Shown piece after piece: positions 45,513-58,658 of a stretch of DNA of 64,000 nucleotides (positions within the stretch are counted from its first letter, which is position 1; each line of letters begins with the position of its first letter). The translations under genes and the position numbers were made by a program. The stretch comes from Morchella semilibera (taxonomy: Eukaryota > Ascomycota > Pezizomycetes > Pezizales > Morchellaceae): assembly GCA_009192285.1 (NCBI GenBank), contig CM018606.1, forward strand, positions 2,036,081 to 2,100,080. Direction: 5' to 3'. The notes beneath the pieces are model-generated. The model had not been told where the DNA came from. It ran no database searches and saw only the letters and a program-made list of their open reading frames with translations.

Positions 45513-47593
45513 GACTGTTCAAAAGCAAATCGATTTAAACACTAGGTGAAATATCAAGTAAGGTATTGGGGACTTTAAAAGGGTGCGAGTTTCCTCGAAT
45601 GCTACTGCTAGCGAAGAGGTGATGAGGGGTTGGCAGTTGGGAAGTTACTGTTGCTGCTGTTGGTTTGCGTAACTAAGGTCATGCGCCGAATTAGCCGAGC
45701 CCGCGGATTGTGGGGTTATTGATGTCCGCACCCAGGATCCTAGTTGTATTCGAGTGATATATTGTGACCTAAATATCCTATGCATATATCTTAATCTACT
45801 CAGGGCTCTTTTATGTGGCTATATTTTCTTTTGGTAATCATTAATTCTAGGTACAGAGCACTGCACTCAGTCATATACTATGGTATGTGGCTATATACTG
45901 CCTTTTATCGTAATTAAGTGAGGTAGTCCCGTACCAATCCCCGGCCCTACGAGTAGCTTACTACTAGCCGTATAGGTACGAGCCTAGTATAGGTACTCCA
46001 ACCATTAGGTGTTAATTAAGTTATCTAATTCCTAATCCTTGTTGATCTCACTAACTGGCATAAGAATTATACTTGTGTGTAGTTCTGTATCTTTAGGATT
46101 TCCTCCAATCCGTATTTTTCCTCGCACAAACAATATATTAGACGCTATAGTGCCTCTTTAGTCTGCAGTATACATGTATGCATGAACCCCTTTTGTCTTC
46201 ATAAGGATTACTATTGCGGGTAAATCAGCCATTACCAGTTAAACGGCCCTCATCCGAAATTTCTAATCTGCGCCTACTACTAATCCGTCATGCAATTACA
46301 TCTACACTCTAAGAGTATCTTCAATTCGTCGATAAGTGGCCTTAGGAAGCTATTAATATCACTAGGCTTTCTAGGCCCAGGAATTACCCCCAAAAGAATC
46401 ACATTTCCTTCTTTGCTCTCTCGGCCAGGGTATATTCAATGCAGATAACGGCCATACGTCGTATGTGTCAATCCTGAATAGTTGCAGTCCGTCGGTAGAT
46501 AAGCTCAATTCTATATATAACTTAGAGGTTAAATGGTAATATCTAATAAACAGTAACGGAGATAGTGTGAGAGCAGTCTAGCTAGCTACCGTAAGGCGGA
46601 TTATACCCCATAGTGGCGCGAGTGCTGCGCGGGGGGATTCGGCGATTACGTCCAAGTGCTCTACTGTACCGTGCTACATACCCTCGGAGAGTTCCCGTAC
46701 TTATCTTCTATAAAACAATATCTAGTATCTTAATTCTCTATATATTTACTACATATCCCAATCCAATAATTATTTCCTCAATTCACATCATAAACTCTCA
46801 CTCGGAATCAGTTCAGAGGTTGGATTCTACTCAATATCACTAATATTAAAAACTGAAAAGGTGATAAAAATGCTAAAGACCCTCTTAACAGATTGTAACA
46901 CTACTATTGAAAGAAGCTCCGGTACTAGACATAAAATTAGATTGAACTTCCCCAAGCAACCTCCCTTAAGGGGATAGGTTTGGTGCGAATCTTAGGCCTT
47001 CTCACACGCTCGCGGGTACTGTATCATCCGGGTAGTAACGACATAGTTTACTCAATCAATCAGCATGGTCTACTCACATTATATCACTCGGGCCGCTCTG
47101 TTTCCGTATTGGGTTGTCGTCACTAGTAGAGCTATTGGTTCCCACGAAACCGATTGTGTCCAGACGAAACCCGGGGCGCATGGGAACACTCAATCTCTAG
47201 GTCATACCATGCCCCGGCCCCGCTATTGCTGCCGGGCTCAAGACCCCTCTTGCACATTTTGACGTATGTACTGTCTCGGCAGCTGTTTCTCTTCGAACAA
47301 GGTTTAAGGGTATAATATCCTTCATTCCATTGCACTAACCCAACCAAACCTTATCATGCGGATATTCATTAGTACATGTATATCTATTCTAAACAATACC
47401 TCACGCAAGAATGGCAGTCATAGTACAGTAGAAATAATTTGAAATGATATGAAATAAAAGCCCATGGCCGACAATCCTAAGTTCATTCTCGTCATCAATT
47501 TAAGTGGGAGAAAGTACCAGACTCGCTATTCTATTAATTCATGAACTCCAAAAATTTCCCCAGAGCTCCTCCGTCTACTAGTTCTGGTCCCGA
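45513..47593. other. Intergenic region with a transposase remnant
   Basis: No host gene is supported. The middle part (46290-46530) is a decayed DNA-transposon fragment, listed separately. TACATGTA occurs at 46171 and 47373. The rest has no recognisable content. Confidence 0.5.
46290..46530 (-). pseudogene. Remnant of a tnp2-type (CACTA/Plavaka-like) transposase
   Basis: On the minus strand two neighbouring frames give pieces of the tnp2 transposase core. One reads LSLSTDGLQLFRIDTYDVWP (from about 46506 downward). The next frame reads GNVILLGVIPGPRKPSDINS, then FLRPLIDELK. In intact elements these blocks are adjacent (S.DGVQ.F, DvWPi, IPGP..P.d.nsfL.Pl..EL). The fragment is only about 240 bp, needs a frame change between its blocks and runs into stops on both sides. 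No terminal repeats are visible. It is an old, dead piece of a plain DNA transposon. Confidence 0.65.
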
Positions 47594-49919
47594 TCAATCG
47601 ATACACTGGCACCTCTCATCTGGATCCGTTTCCCTCCTCCTGTCGCCCAGAGTTGGACAGCTTTGCGCCAATCGAGGATCAACGCACTTGAATGCAATCA
47701 TCCAGCTCTTTTCCATAACACGTCCGAAGGAAGGGTGATCAGGTTCATCGATACTCTTGGCCTCTTTATGGATCCAGTGTTTTTTGTCGCTTTCCAGTAG
47801 GGTTTTTAGGTGTTCGTAAGCATGTTTTGGTGTTCCTCTAACGCGCTTGGCAGAGACTATGAATTGACCGGAAGATGACAAAAGCACATTGTAAGGAGGG
47901 CAGAGCTCTGAATAGACGGCGGAAAAGATACCAGGTACACGGCTCAGATTATCGTTACCCCACGGGTCCTTACACGAGTCACAAGAGCAACTGCCGTATC
48001 CGGCACTTAAGGAGAGTACGCCGGTGTTGGGCTTAAAGAAGTCCTCGATACGAGCCTTAACCCCTGGGAGGTCCTTGAACGCGCCATTGAGAAACAATGT
48101 GTGTTCCGCAAGATCGTCCCATTGCTCCACAATGTGTGAAAGATAGGTATCATCATCCCCTCCAACACTTCCCAATCCCCTTACTGACGCCGCATCAGTA
48201 TTTTTCTTGACAGATAGTTGATCCAATTTTGGGTTCCTAAAGTAAACGACAACATTCGGGTCAAGCCCAGAGAATGCCTTGATAGCCCTGATTTCTTTTA
48301 GACTCCAGCCAACCTTTGCTGGCTCTTCGGAATTTATGCTGACGACAATGTCAAGCTTTCGCTTAGGCTTGAAATTTTGATCCGGAGTGCTAACTGGAAG
48401 AACGCCTGGTAGGACTGCCGACGAATCGGATAAACGGACACCCGTGTATGTAGTCTCAGCGCTGCTGCCCCCATACAAAGATCCCAGACCTAATAGTAAG
48501 AAGATGATAGTTGCGCCAATAAGAGTAACTTTCCGCAATGCCGGGTACTTATCCCCAAAGTTTCGCCATGTCTCTATGCCATCGTTACGAAACTTGATAT
48601 AGGTCTCCCGGAGTTTGTCCGCTCCGAGCTTGTAATAAACAAGACCTCCCAATGCAATACTGTAGCCGAACATCTGGAGACCACTAAGTGGGTCTGCCCA
48701 AATAAGAACCGAGGCAACAACAAGGAGGATGTCCTTAAGCACACCACATAAAGTAAGAACCAAGGAGGATGTTTTTCCGATCTATCGTTACATTAGCTAG
48801 TTCACATCAGGCATCAACCGGTGAGACATACCAAAAACACGACAGAAACATTCAAGCCAAAGGCTACCATAGCATTTGCCAATAGGGTGAAGACACCTAC
48901 TCGGAAAATGTCGGAAGATCCCAATGTTGTTGCTTCGAAAATGAGAAACATAACGAAGTTCATGCCTGCACAAACCGGAGCGAAATAATACAACGATACC
49001 AAGGGGTCCATCTTGTATTCTGCCGAAGATAATAGTCTTTGAACCATGACGAGACGTGTAGCCTCGAAAGCGATACCAACGATTTGGTAAACAAATCCAA
49101 CAAGGTCGAAGGCAATTTCTCCATATGATGCAATCACGACACCAATGACGATGAGGGAAACATTCCCCAGGACCCTGAAGTTGGGCGAATCAACCCCCAA
49201 CCCCCACCCCGCGAGAAGTACAGCTACTGGAGTGGTTGCCTGCGGAATTATCGTAAGTATCGATAGACCTGGTCTTGTCGCTAGGTAAAAGATCTTACCT
49301 TCAACATTTGAATGAAAGAAACACTAAGATAAAGATACGCCTTATTCCCACAAATCAAGCTTAAGCTGAAAAAGAACCCAATGGGCACAATCGCCCGCAA
49401 ATAGATCCGTCCGGTCATTTTCACAGTGTGACGACCATCCAGAAGGGTAGAAGTCCTCGCGAGAATCTGCGTCGCGATAGTCGCAAAGACAAGATGCCAT
49501 GTGGTTAAGAAAATTGCTGTATTGATAATAAAAAAAAATTGAGATTTAGCTCAGGCCTCGGAAAATGCGCGCAATATGGGGGGAGGGGGGGGGGGAATTG
49601 AGTATCTAGCTTTTGGGGTCTTACGAAATCCTATAAAACAAAATGTCAGCAATTAAACCTCACATTGTACTTTTGGCGAACTTACGAAATTCAAGGCTGA
49701 ACAGTATCCATTTGTTAAATAAAATTACTGACGAACTCAAACCAATCCAAACTCTGCGAGAAAACCCGTTAGTCCCTGACCATGTATTTGTTGAAATTCA
49801 GGGACCTACGCTACATAGACTGCCGGGTGTAAAGAGGGTTTGGGAGGTGATGCGGTATTCGGTGCAGGTAGTGAACCCGGAGAATCGACATCCCTCCTGT
49901 CGGAGGAATCGGCGGCCAT
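47594..49919 (-). CDS. Triose-phosphate/nucleotide-sugar transporter fused to DUF3431
   Basis: Six exons: 49919-49810, 49753-49686, 49630-49625 (6 nt), 49516-49299, 49239-48832 and 48781-47594; 665 residues. The spliced N-terminus reads [20 protein letters not shown], then [20 protein letters not shown], the standard TPT/DUF250 start. TPT membrane spans continue to about residue 325, including [15 protein letters not shown]. Another span lies at about 360-380. From about 410 a soluble DUF3431 domain follows: [43 protein letters not shown] and a Cys-containing [12 protein letters not shown] loop. TPT proteins move sugar nucleotides or phospho-metabolites across Golgi/ER membranes. DUF3431 is a fungal domain often likened to glycosyltransferases, so the fusion may couple donor transport to sugar transfer, which is inference. 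Confidence 0.85.
49625..49630 (-). other. 6-nt microexon of the TPT transporter gene
   Basis: On the minus strand TTATAG|GATTTC|GTAAGA gives a six-base exon between a 55-nt and a 108-nt intron. With the flanking exons (ending TTTC, starting CAATTTTC) it codes the Arg-Phe of LEF-RF-PIFLTTWH. Skipping it would give LEF-PIFL in frame, so the conserved spacing of this transporter block is the evidence for inclusion. Confidence 0.75.
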
Positions 49920-51242
49920 GACTAAAGTTTAATGCTGATGTGAACGATGGTTATGAAGAAATGGTAAAAAGAGCGACAGCAAATAGAGAAGTATACCAGG
50001 ACACGAGGTACCTGGAAGCAAAGAACACTGTTGAGAAGAAGGATGGGGGGGGGGGGGGTGGCGGAGAGCTGGCTCTACGCTGACTGTTCCCAAGCAGGGA
50101 GAATGCAGCAAAAGGTTTTATTTCGATCCACAACCACACATAGATCAACGTGCTACCCAGACGATACGCTATCGTCTTCTGAGTAACCCAACCCCTATTC
50201 AAAAATTCGGATACGATGATCACCCCTGGACGAAATTCCCCTAGACGCAACAATTTTACACCGCGGCCCCGCAGATGTGCAGATGTGACTCTGAAACGTG
50301 AGCGATAGGAAAAACAAAGACACTACAAAGCTTATCGTTGGGGAAACCTACAGCGCCGCCAATGGTCACGGTACATGTATACTTAAGTACAGTACTGTAG
50401 TTTCAAAAAGAAGTTTTTAGGTGCCCGTCATGCACTCTACGTTGAGATCTGAAGTAAAATGCCAAGCAGACAGGTACTCTATGTACTACTCTAGAATGTC
50501 TGGGATCTACGACACTATGTATTCCTCGCGATTCCATAGGGTGTTTTGATGCCCCATGGACAAGATTTTTTGCCCAGAAACCTAGCTTAGATCCCTGCAC
50601 GATAATTATGAGGCTCAAATAAACATTTGCGAACCCCGCCAATGGTAGCTAATCAAAAACATAGGCTGTGTTGCGCATACTGAGAATTAAGTATGGATGC
50701 ATGCGTCAAGTATAGACCTCGATATTTCGAGAACAGAATATCTAGCTCCGGAAACCTAGGCCTTCGAATACGTCGCGTTTGAAGCTTGACCTCCCCGTTC
50801 GAGTTCCTGGAAAACGACACGCGTAAACAACCCTTGATAAGCATGTCGGAAGTGAGTCCGTCTAGAAAGACGTAAGCAATCAGGATACCTAAATGATTGA
50901 AGCACCAACGATTGGTTTGATGATCTTGTATTGTGTTGATACCCGGTCCTGCCGTGTGGACCCTAATTTTGGCTGCCACAACTACATGTAGGAACTGGTA
51001 GAGTACATGTAGAGTAGTTGAGGCTTATCCCAGGGCCTCAGTCCAGTTTCAAATCTCGTAGCTAAGTTGTGTGTGCACAGCGCGCGTCTCCCCCCCCTTT
51101 CCCCCTAACCCCCCTCTTCCCCTACCCCCCCTACCCCCAAGTATAGAAAGCCTCTCCGATAGACAATTGACTCTCTATCCGTTTCAATCGCACTTTTTTT
51201 CCCCGCTGAGTTTATAAACAATTTTTACTTCTGCTAGTTATT
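49920..51242. other. Intergenic region between TPT-DUF3431 and UGM (divergent promoters)
   Basis: No supported gene. It has a G tract near 50045-50058, TACATGTA at 50372, 50983 and 51004, and a striking C-rich tract at 51090-51138 (runs of 4-8 C separated by TTT or TA) about 105-150 bases upstream of the UGM ATG. The tract could act as a promoter element or form an i-motif/G-quadruplex. Frames on the minus strand have no known domain. Confidence 0.5.
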
Positions 51243-53240
<1,998 letters not shown>

Positions 53241-54175
53241 GAGTAGATTACTACATTTTCTTACTGGTTCTTTTTTTTTTTTGGCGGGCGGCTTGGGGGG
53301 GGGGTCAAGGAATACCTTTTTGTTTTAGATTCTAGATCTATACCCTTCAAACATATATATTGCACAAATGTTATCCCAAAAGCTATATAGACCGAGCCGA
53401 GTAAATCCATAAGATCCCTTACATAACTGTTGCCAAGACCAGCCCCTGTTCACATGTCGAATACATACTTGCATACATGTAGTAATCCCTACATGTATGC
53501 TATTACATGATGTATGTATCTACCTCCTAGTTGGTAGATCACGCAGACCACATATTGTTTAGCGAGGATGGTTTTATCAGAGACTGCCAGAGTTCTATTG
53601 AGTCGATGAGTAAAGGGAAAGGTTCGATCATGATGCATCACTCGGAATTATGCGACCTGGCCCACAACCACATCCATAACCCCAGCTAGTAGTGCAGGGA
53701 AATGAGATGCGCGCGGGATCTGATCTACAAGCACTAGCAGCCACCTTTCATCGACTGAATCCCAAAAGAAGGTAGGGTCTCGGATGAAACAATTGCCCCT
53801 CCCTCTCCCGACAAAGCGCTAGGTGTGGCTTTTGTACGCTGTAACGGTTGAAATGTCAAATGAGAATTTTTAAGTTGCGATTGTAATTGAATAACTACGG
53901 CTATGGCCTGCAGCTATGACTATTGAACAGAAAGAAAAAAAGTCTAAAATACTAAATATAAGAAAAGAAAAAGAAAAAGCTCCCAGCTTTGCCTCTACTT
54001 CCCGGGCTAGACCTAGCCCCATAGATAAATAACCCTTGCTTTCCCGAAAAGAAAAAACACGACCAGAACGTAACAAAACAAAACGGATATGATAACGCCC
54101 GAATAAAGACTTCCCTTAACCATTATGGCTCCCAAGAAAAGAGAAAGGAGAAAGAGAAGAATAAAGAAACATCAT
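53241..54175. other. Intergenic region between convergent UGM and HAD genes
   Basis: No supported gene. It has a T tract (53271-53282) and a G tract (53295-53303) in the UGM 3' flank, two TACATGTA octamers (53474 and 53490; these are the last in the window), and A-rich sequence before the HAD gene stop. Confidence 0.55.
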
Positions 54176-55696
54176 CTATTCAATGGCGGAGACACCGGCA
54201 CCAGCCAGTACGGGGTTCTCCATGTCAAACTGGAACTTGAAGTCATCACCCAACTCCTTTCTCATGACGGTTACAACAGCGTGCAGGACGTTCTCAAATA
54301 CACCCATGCTCGCTGGGTTTTCCTTGTCGTTCTCATTGCCCTGGTGCACACCGGTTTTGACCAGACAGGTGTTCCAGCCGTAAAGGTTTCCACCAATGAT
54401 ATCGGACTGCGGATTGTCTCCAATCATGTAGACATTCTGGGGGAGAACCTTCTCAGAGTGGATCTCCTCCATCCAGGAGGTGAGGCACTCGTCGGCGTAG
54501 GTGTAAGTAGCCCTCTCAGGCTTGCCGTAAATGGTACGTTCGAGCTCAACGCCGGTGATGGCTTTGTACATGGCCTCGAGCGCGAGACGGAAGGTACCCT
54601 GGGACATACGGGGATATTTGTGCTCAGTTGGGCAGAGGAGATCGCCTACAGGTGATGTTAATATAACTATTCATGAATTGTGTAAATATCTTAAGGATTA
54701 CTGACCATGTGAGAAGTAGATAGGGATACGCTGACTGACAGGGTCCTTGGCCTTGGTGCCTAGACGACCATTCTCGGACTGCAGGAGATCCATGATGATC
54801 TGTGCATCTGTGGCGTAATCTCTTGAATCAGAGAAGACAAGGATAGCATCAATGTTGTGATTCGCGAAATCCCTGGGGCGTGCAGAAGCCCTCTCCCATG
54901 TTCCAAAGGTTCGGTATGGGGCAATGCTCTCGTCCCAGGCGACAATGTCATTGGGAACCACAACGTCCTTGAAGCCATATTGCTCGGCAACCTCTCGGCA
55001 ACGGTAGCCCTCGCCACCAACTACTAAAACGGTGTTGTAGTACTCTGCCAAGGCAGACATGGGAGTGTGAGACTGGATGAACTGGTTGGTGGAGATGGGC
55101 GAGTTCAAGATCTTGCTGAGCTGGGCACAACGCTCCGCCTCGGGCTTTCCGGAGCCATTAGTCAAGAAGATGTGAGGAATCTTGAGGCCGAGCTCGTTCT
55201 GGCCATTCAGAATTTCGAGGGTCTTTGCCCCCTCGGGGATGACACGGTCACCGTGAACAAGGACACCATCGATATCGAAGATGAAGGCAACGTTCTTGGC
55301 TGCTGAGACTTTCTCCTGGGCGAGATCTTGAGCCTTGGCGGCGAGAATGTCGAAGGAGGGTATTGAGGCGGGAAGGCCAGGGCGGAAGTGGGATTGACGC
55401 TTGACCCGTGGGATGGGAAGGGAGGCTCCGAATGAGTTTCTTGATCCGCGGCGTTCTCGTTGGGAGGGGGCAATCGAGAGCGGGTGCATCAACTTCTCGG
55501 ATTCTCCGAGGGCAGAGCGAGTGGCTTCAATTTCGATGACCTCAGAGTTTTGAGATCCAGGAACGGGGAGTTTGTGGTCACTGAACAGGTTAGAAACATG
55601 GTGTCAACGTGTTAAGAAATTATATTCGAGGAATTCTTACGTCTTCCTTGAAGTACCGTTGGTGTTCTCGATGCTGGACATGTTGGAGGTAGTCAT
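54176..55696 (-). CDS. HAD-superfamily IIA hydrolase, CECR5/YKR070W type
   Basis: Three exons: 55696-55641, 55580-54706 and 54645-54176; 466 residues. After a Ser/Arg-rich N-terminus (1-110) comes FIFDIDGVLVHGDRVIPEGA, with nucleophile Asp121 and Asp123 in motif I. Next are IFLTNGSGKPEAERCAQLSK (motif II), DAILVFSDSRDYATDAQIIM, the Lys-containing IYGKPERATYTYAD, and YMIGDNPQSDIIGGNLYGW (motif III acidic loop). Domain order and the PTEHKYPRMSQGTFR block match the CECR5/YKR070W family, thought to be mitochondrial in yeast, substrate unknown. The N-terminal segment is basic and Ser-rich and might be a targeting sequence. A general phosphatase of the 4-nitrophenylphosphatase class is the alternative. 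Confidence 0.87.
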
Positions 55697-57559
55697 ATTG
55701 AAATTGCGGTAATAAGACTTAAATAATTGAGTACCAAATAAAATATGTTGTTGTGTAGTAGTGAGTGTAGTATGTAGTGGGTTTGAGATGATTTTGAGAG
55801 GGACTTGAGGGGAGAGATGATATGGTATTTATGTTACCATTTCTTACGCCCGGCCTTGATCATCGAATGTTCGAAATGGACACTAACTCCTTCTCGAAAC
55901 CCTTCAACCGCCAAGTTTGGATATAGTTGCTCAATGGGTCTAAAGTTTCCGGGAAGCGGGTGCCGTACAACAGTGTACATGCTTGTTACAAGAGGGTTTT
56001 GAAGATGATCCTTTCACTCGGCTGCAGTACCTAGGCCAATCTATCGATGGTGTAATTACCGATGAATGAGTATACAAGCTAGGTTATGTCATGAGAAGGA
56101 ATGGGAAAGGTTGGGGGGGGGGGAGGTTCTCCTGCTAAGATGGTGCTAAGAAAGAAAGAGATTAAAGACTCAATGAAAAGAATACGGGTAGAGGGATCTG
56201 CAGATAAGTATAGGTTTAATTTCTTGTTTACTCACAAGCTGTCAGTTCACTTGAGTCGATATCCTCTTCAATTTTCTCATTAGCAATTGAGGATTATCTG
56301 TATAATTTGATTACATATTTCTCAGAGTAGTATAATGTTATCTTCGTTTTTTGCCCTGCGTATATTAGTTGCAGGGCCTTTTCTCTAGCTTCGATCACGC
56401 CTAAAGCGCTTATCAACTAGGTATGTTGATGGTCTGAGAATTGATCATTGATTAATAGTCCTCACGTTTTGGACTCTATTCAATCCGTTCAAAAACAACA
56501 GGGGTTTAACCGGAGCTTTATTGGTCAACAAGTGGAAGGACTGAATTAACTATGAAGGCCGAGGGGGGGGAAGAAGGCCTAGAATGACTTTTTTTTTTTT
56601 TTGTAACCATCGAGAAAATCTTCCTTTTGGGTTCCTACGTCTTTGAGGAATCCAATTGCTAATTGACCAACAAAGAATTCTGAAACCAAACATGAGGGCC
56701 TTTGATGAAGTTGACTGATTGAATACTATGGATCTCTATTAGCGTTGTCGAGTACTGATGGTGACATCCTTGTTCCCAGCATCAAGCGGCGGGTGGACGT
56801 CAGAGATGTCTCGGGCTGGTACGTTCTCGGAAAAACTTCATGCAGCTAAACCTTAGTCGCGCCTGCACGGAGGCGGCCGGAGGGGCGCGTTGGCATTGCG
56901 TCATACTTTCGGCACTCCTGAGGGTATGAGAGAGGGTTAACCATCTCATCGGACGTAAGGCCGGCAGCGAAACCAGGCAATGAAATTCCCTCGGTCGGAG
57001 CCCTCTCTAGACCCCTTCCGACACTCGTTGTCATTTTCGGGGGTAGTCGAGCATGGATCAAAAGATTTCGAGCCCTTCCGAAGGAAGATCGGCAGAGCTG
57101 AACCTGCATAGGCGGCTGGAATACGGCCTTTTCGGTTAACTTGTCGATGAATCCGTAGGCTTGGAGGCGGAACAACCCTGGCGAAACATGCACGGCGGTT
57201 TAGAAGTGAAGGGAGAGAAAGGCGAAAGGATGCTGTGCCAGATGCTAGTAATCTTCTACCGCCCAGATCTGCGCGCTGAAAAGACAGTTTCGAGGGAAAT
57301 TCATTCGATGACATCAGTGCGGGTACTCTTCATCGGGAGAAAGTAGTTTGTTCAAGAGGGTATAGTATCAAAGTAGATAATAGAGCGCTGTGGGCCGACT
57401 GATAGAAGGATCATCTCACCTTCTGAAAAGAAAAAAGATAGATTGCAAGACCTAGAAATATACAATTCTCAATTTCTAAACACCCTTTTTTTTCACAATT
57501 TCTACCTCTTTACTCAAGCACAAGCCTCTCTCTCTTCAAGAACAACATCACCAGTCATC
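55697..57559. other. Intergenic region upstream of the aldo-keto reductase
   Basis: No supported gene. It contains a G tract at about 56114-56124, a T tract at 56590-56602 and a GC-richer block at about 56760-57340 with open frames on the minus strand (56846-57193 and 56946-57314) that overlap in different frames and show no known domain. The 130 bases before the reductase ATG are CT-rich, as expected for its leader. Confidence 0.5.
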
Positions 57560-58658
57560 ATGTCTTTGGGAAGAACCTTCACCCTACCCACAGGAGCAAA
57601 GATTCCTGCTGTCGGATTCGGAACCTTCGCCAACGAAGGCTCGAAGGGCGAATCCTACAAAGCTTGCATCACAGCATTGAAAACTGGGTATAGGTAATCA
57701 TCAAATCTCTCTTCGAGTATGTACTTCAATCATCAAAAAACTGATGCCGGGCCTATAGACATCTCGATTGTGCCTGGTTCTATCAGAACGAGGGGGAAAT
57801 CGGCGATGCAATTCACGACTTCCTCAAGGAAAGCAACGGGGCCGTCAAGCGTGAGGAAATCTTTGTCGTCACTAAAGTGTGGAACCACCTGCATGAGCCG
57901 GAGGAAGTGAAGTGGTCAATGGAGGACTCCTTGAAGAAGCTCAGGCTTGACTATGTCGACCTGTTCCTTGTCCACTGGCCCATTGCCGCAGAGCGGACTG
58001 ACGACTACAACCCCAAGATTGGGCTTGATGGCAAGGTATGATGATTAACCCTGTTCTCATGAAACTAAATAGATAATTAATGATTCCTCTACCTCTCCAG
58101 TATGTGATCAAGCAAGGTCTCACCGAAAACCCGGAGCCCACATGGAGGGCCATGGAGGAGCTCTATGCTACAGGCAAAGCCAAAGCTATCGGTGTCAGCA
58201 ACTGGACCATCCAAGGACTCGAGCAGCTCCTCGGCTTTGCAAAGGTCAAGCCTCACGCAAACCAGATAGAGATCCACCCCTTCCTGCCCAACGAAGAGCT
58301 CATCCAGTACTGCAAGGAGAAGAACATCCTCCCTATTGCCTACTCGCCACTTGGATCCCAGAACCAGGTCCCCTCGACAGGCGAGAAAGTTTCCGAGAAC
58401 AAGACCCTTAACGCAGTCGCTGGGAAAACGGGCCACACGCTGGCGCAGACCCTGATCTCGTGGGGTGTCAAGAGGGGATACTGTGTCCTCCCCAAGAGCT
58501 CCAACCCCACACGAATTATCAGCAACTTCGAAGACTACGACATGGGCGAAGAGGACTTCCAGGCAATCAACGCTGTTGCGGAGGGAAGGCATACAAGATT
58601 CGTAAACATGAAGGATACCTTTGGCTACAATGTCTGGGCGGACGAGAAGGACGAGTAA
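57560..58658 (+). CDS. Aldo-keto reductase
   Basis: Three exons: 57560-57693, 57759-58035 and 58101-58658; 322 residues, the usual length. The strand order is typical of the AKR fold: TGAKIPAVGFGTF, then TGYRHLDCAWFYQNEGEIG with catalytic Asp and Tyr, FVVTKVWNHLHEPEEV with catalytic Lys, DLFLVHWP with His, AIGVSNWTIQGLEQLL, ANQIEIHPFLPNEELIQYCK, YSPLGS and the NADPH-binding VLPKSSNPTRIISNFEDYD. It reduces carbonyls with NADPH in the cytosol, in the style of yeast Gcy1/Ypr1 or fungal glycerol and xylose reductases. The exact substrate cannot be read from sequence. The motif here is HLDCAWFYQNE where many homologues have HIDTAxxYGNE. Confidence 0.92.

Noticed and set aside
56846-57314. Two overlapping minus-strand frames of 115 and 122 codons
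   Set aside because: They lie in different frames of one GC-rich block with no known domain; not supported as genes, though the block itself is noted as a finding.
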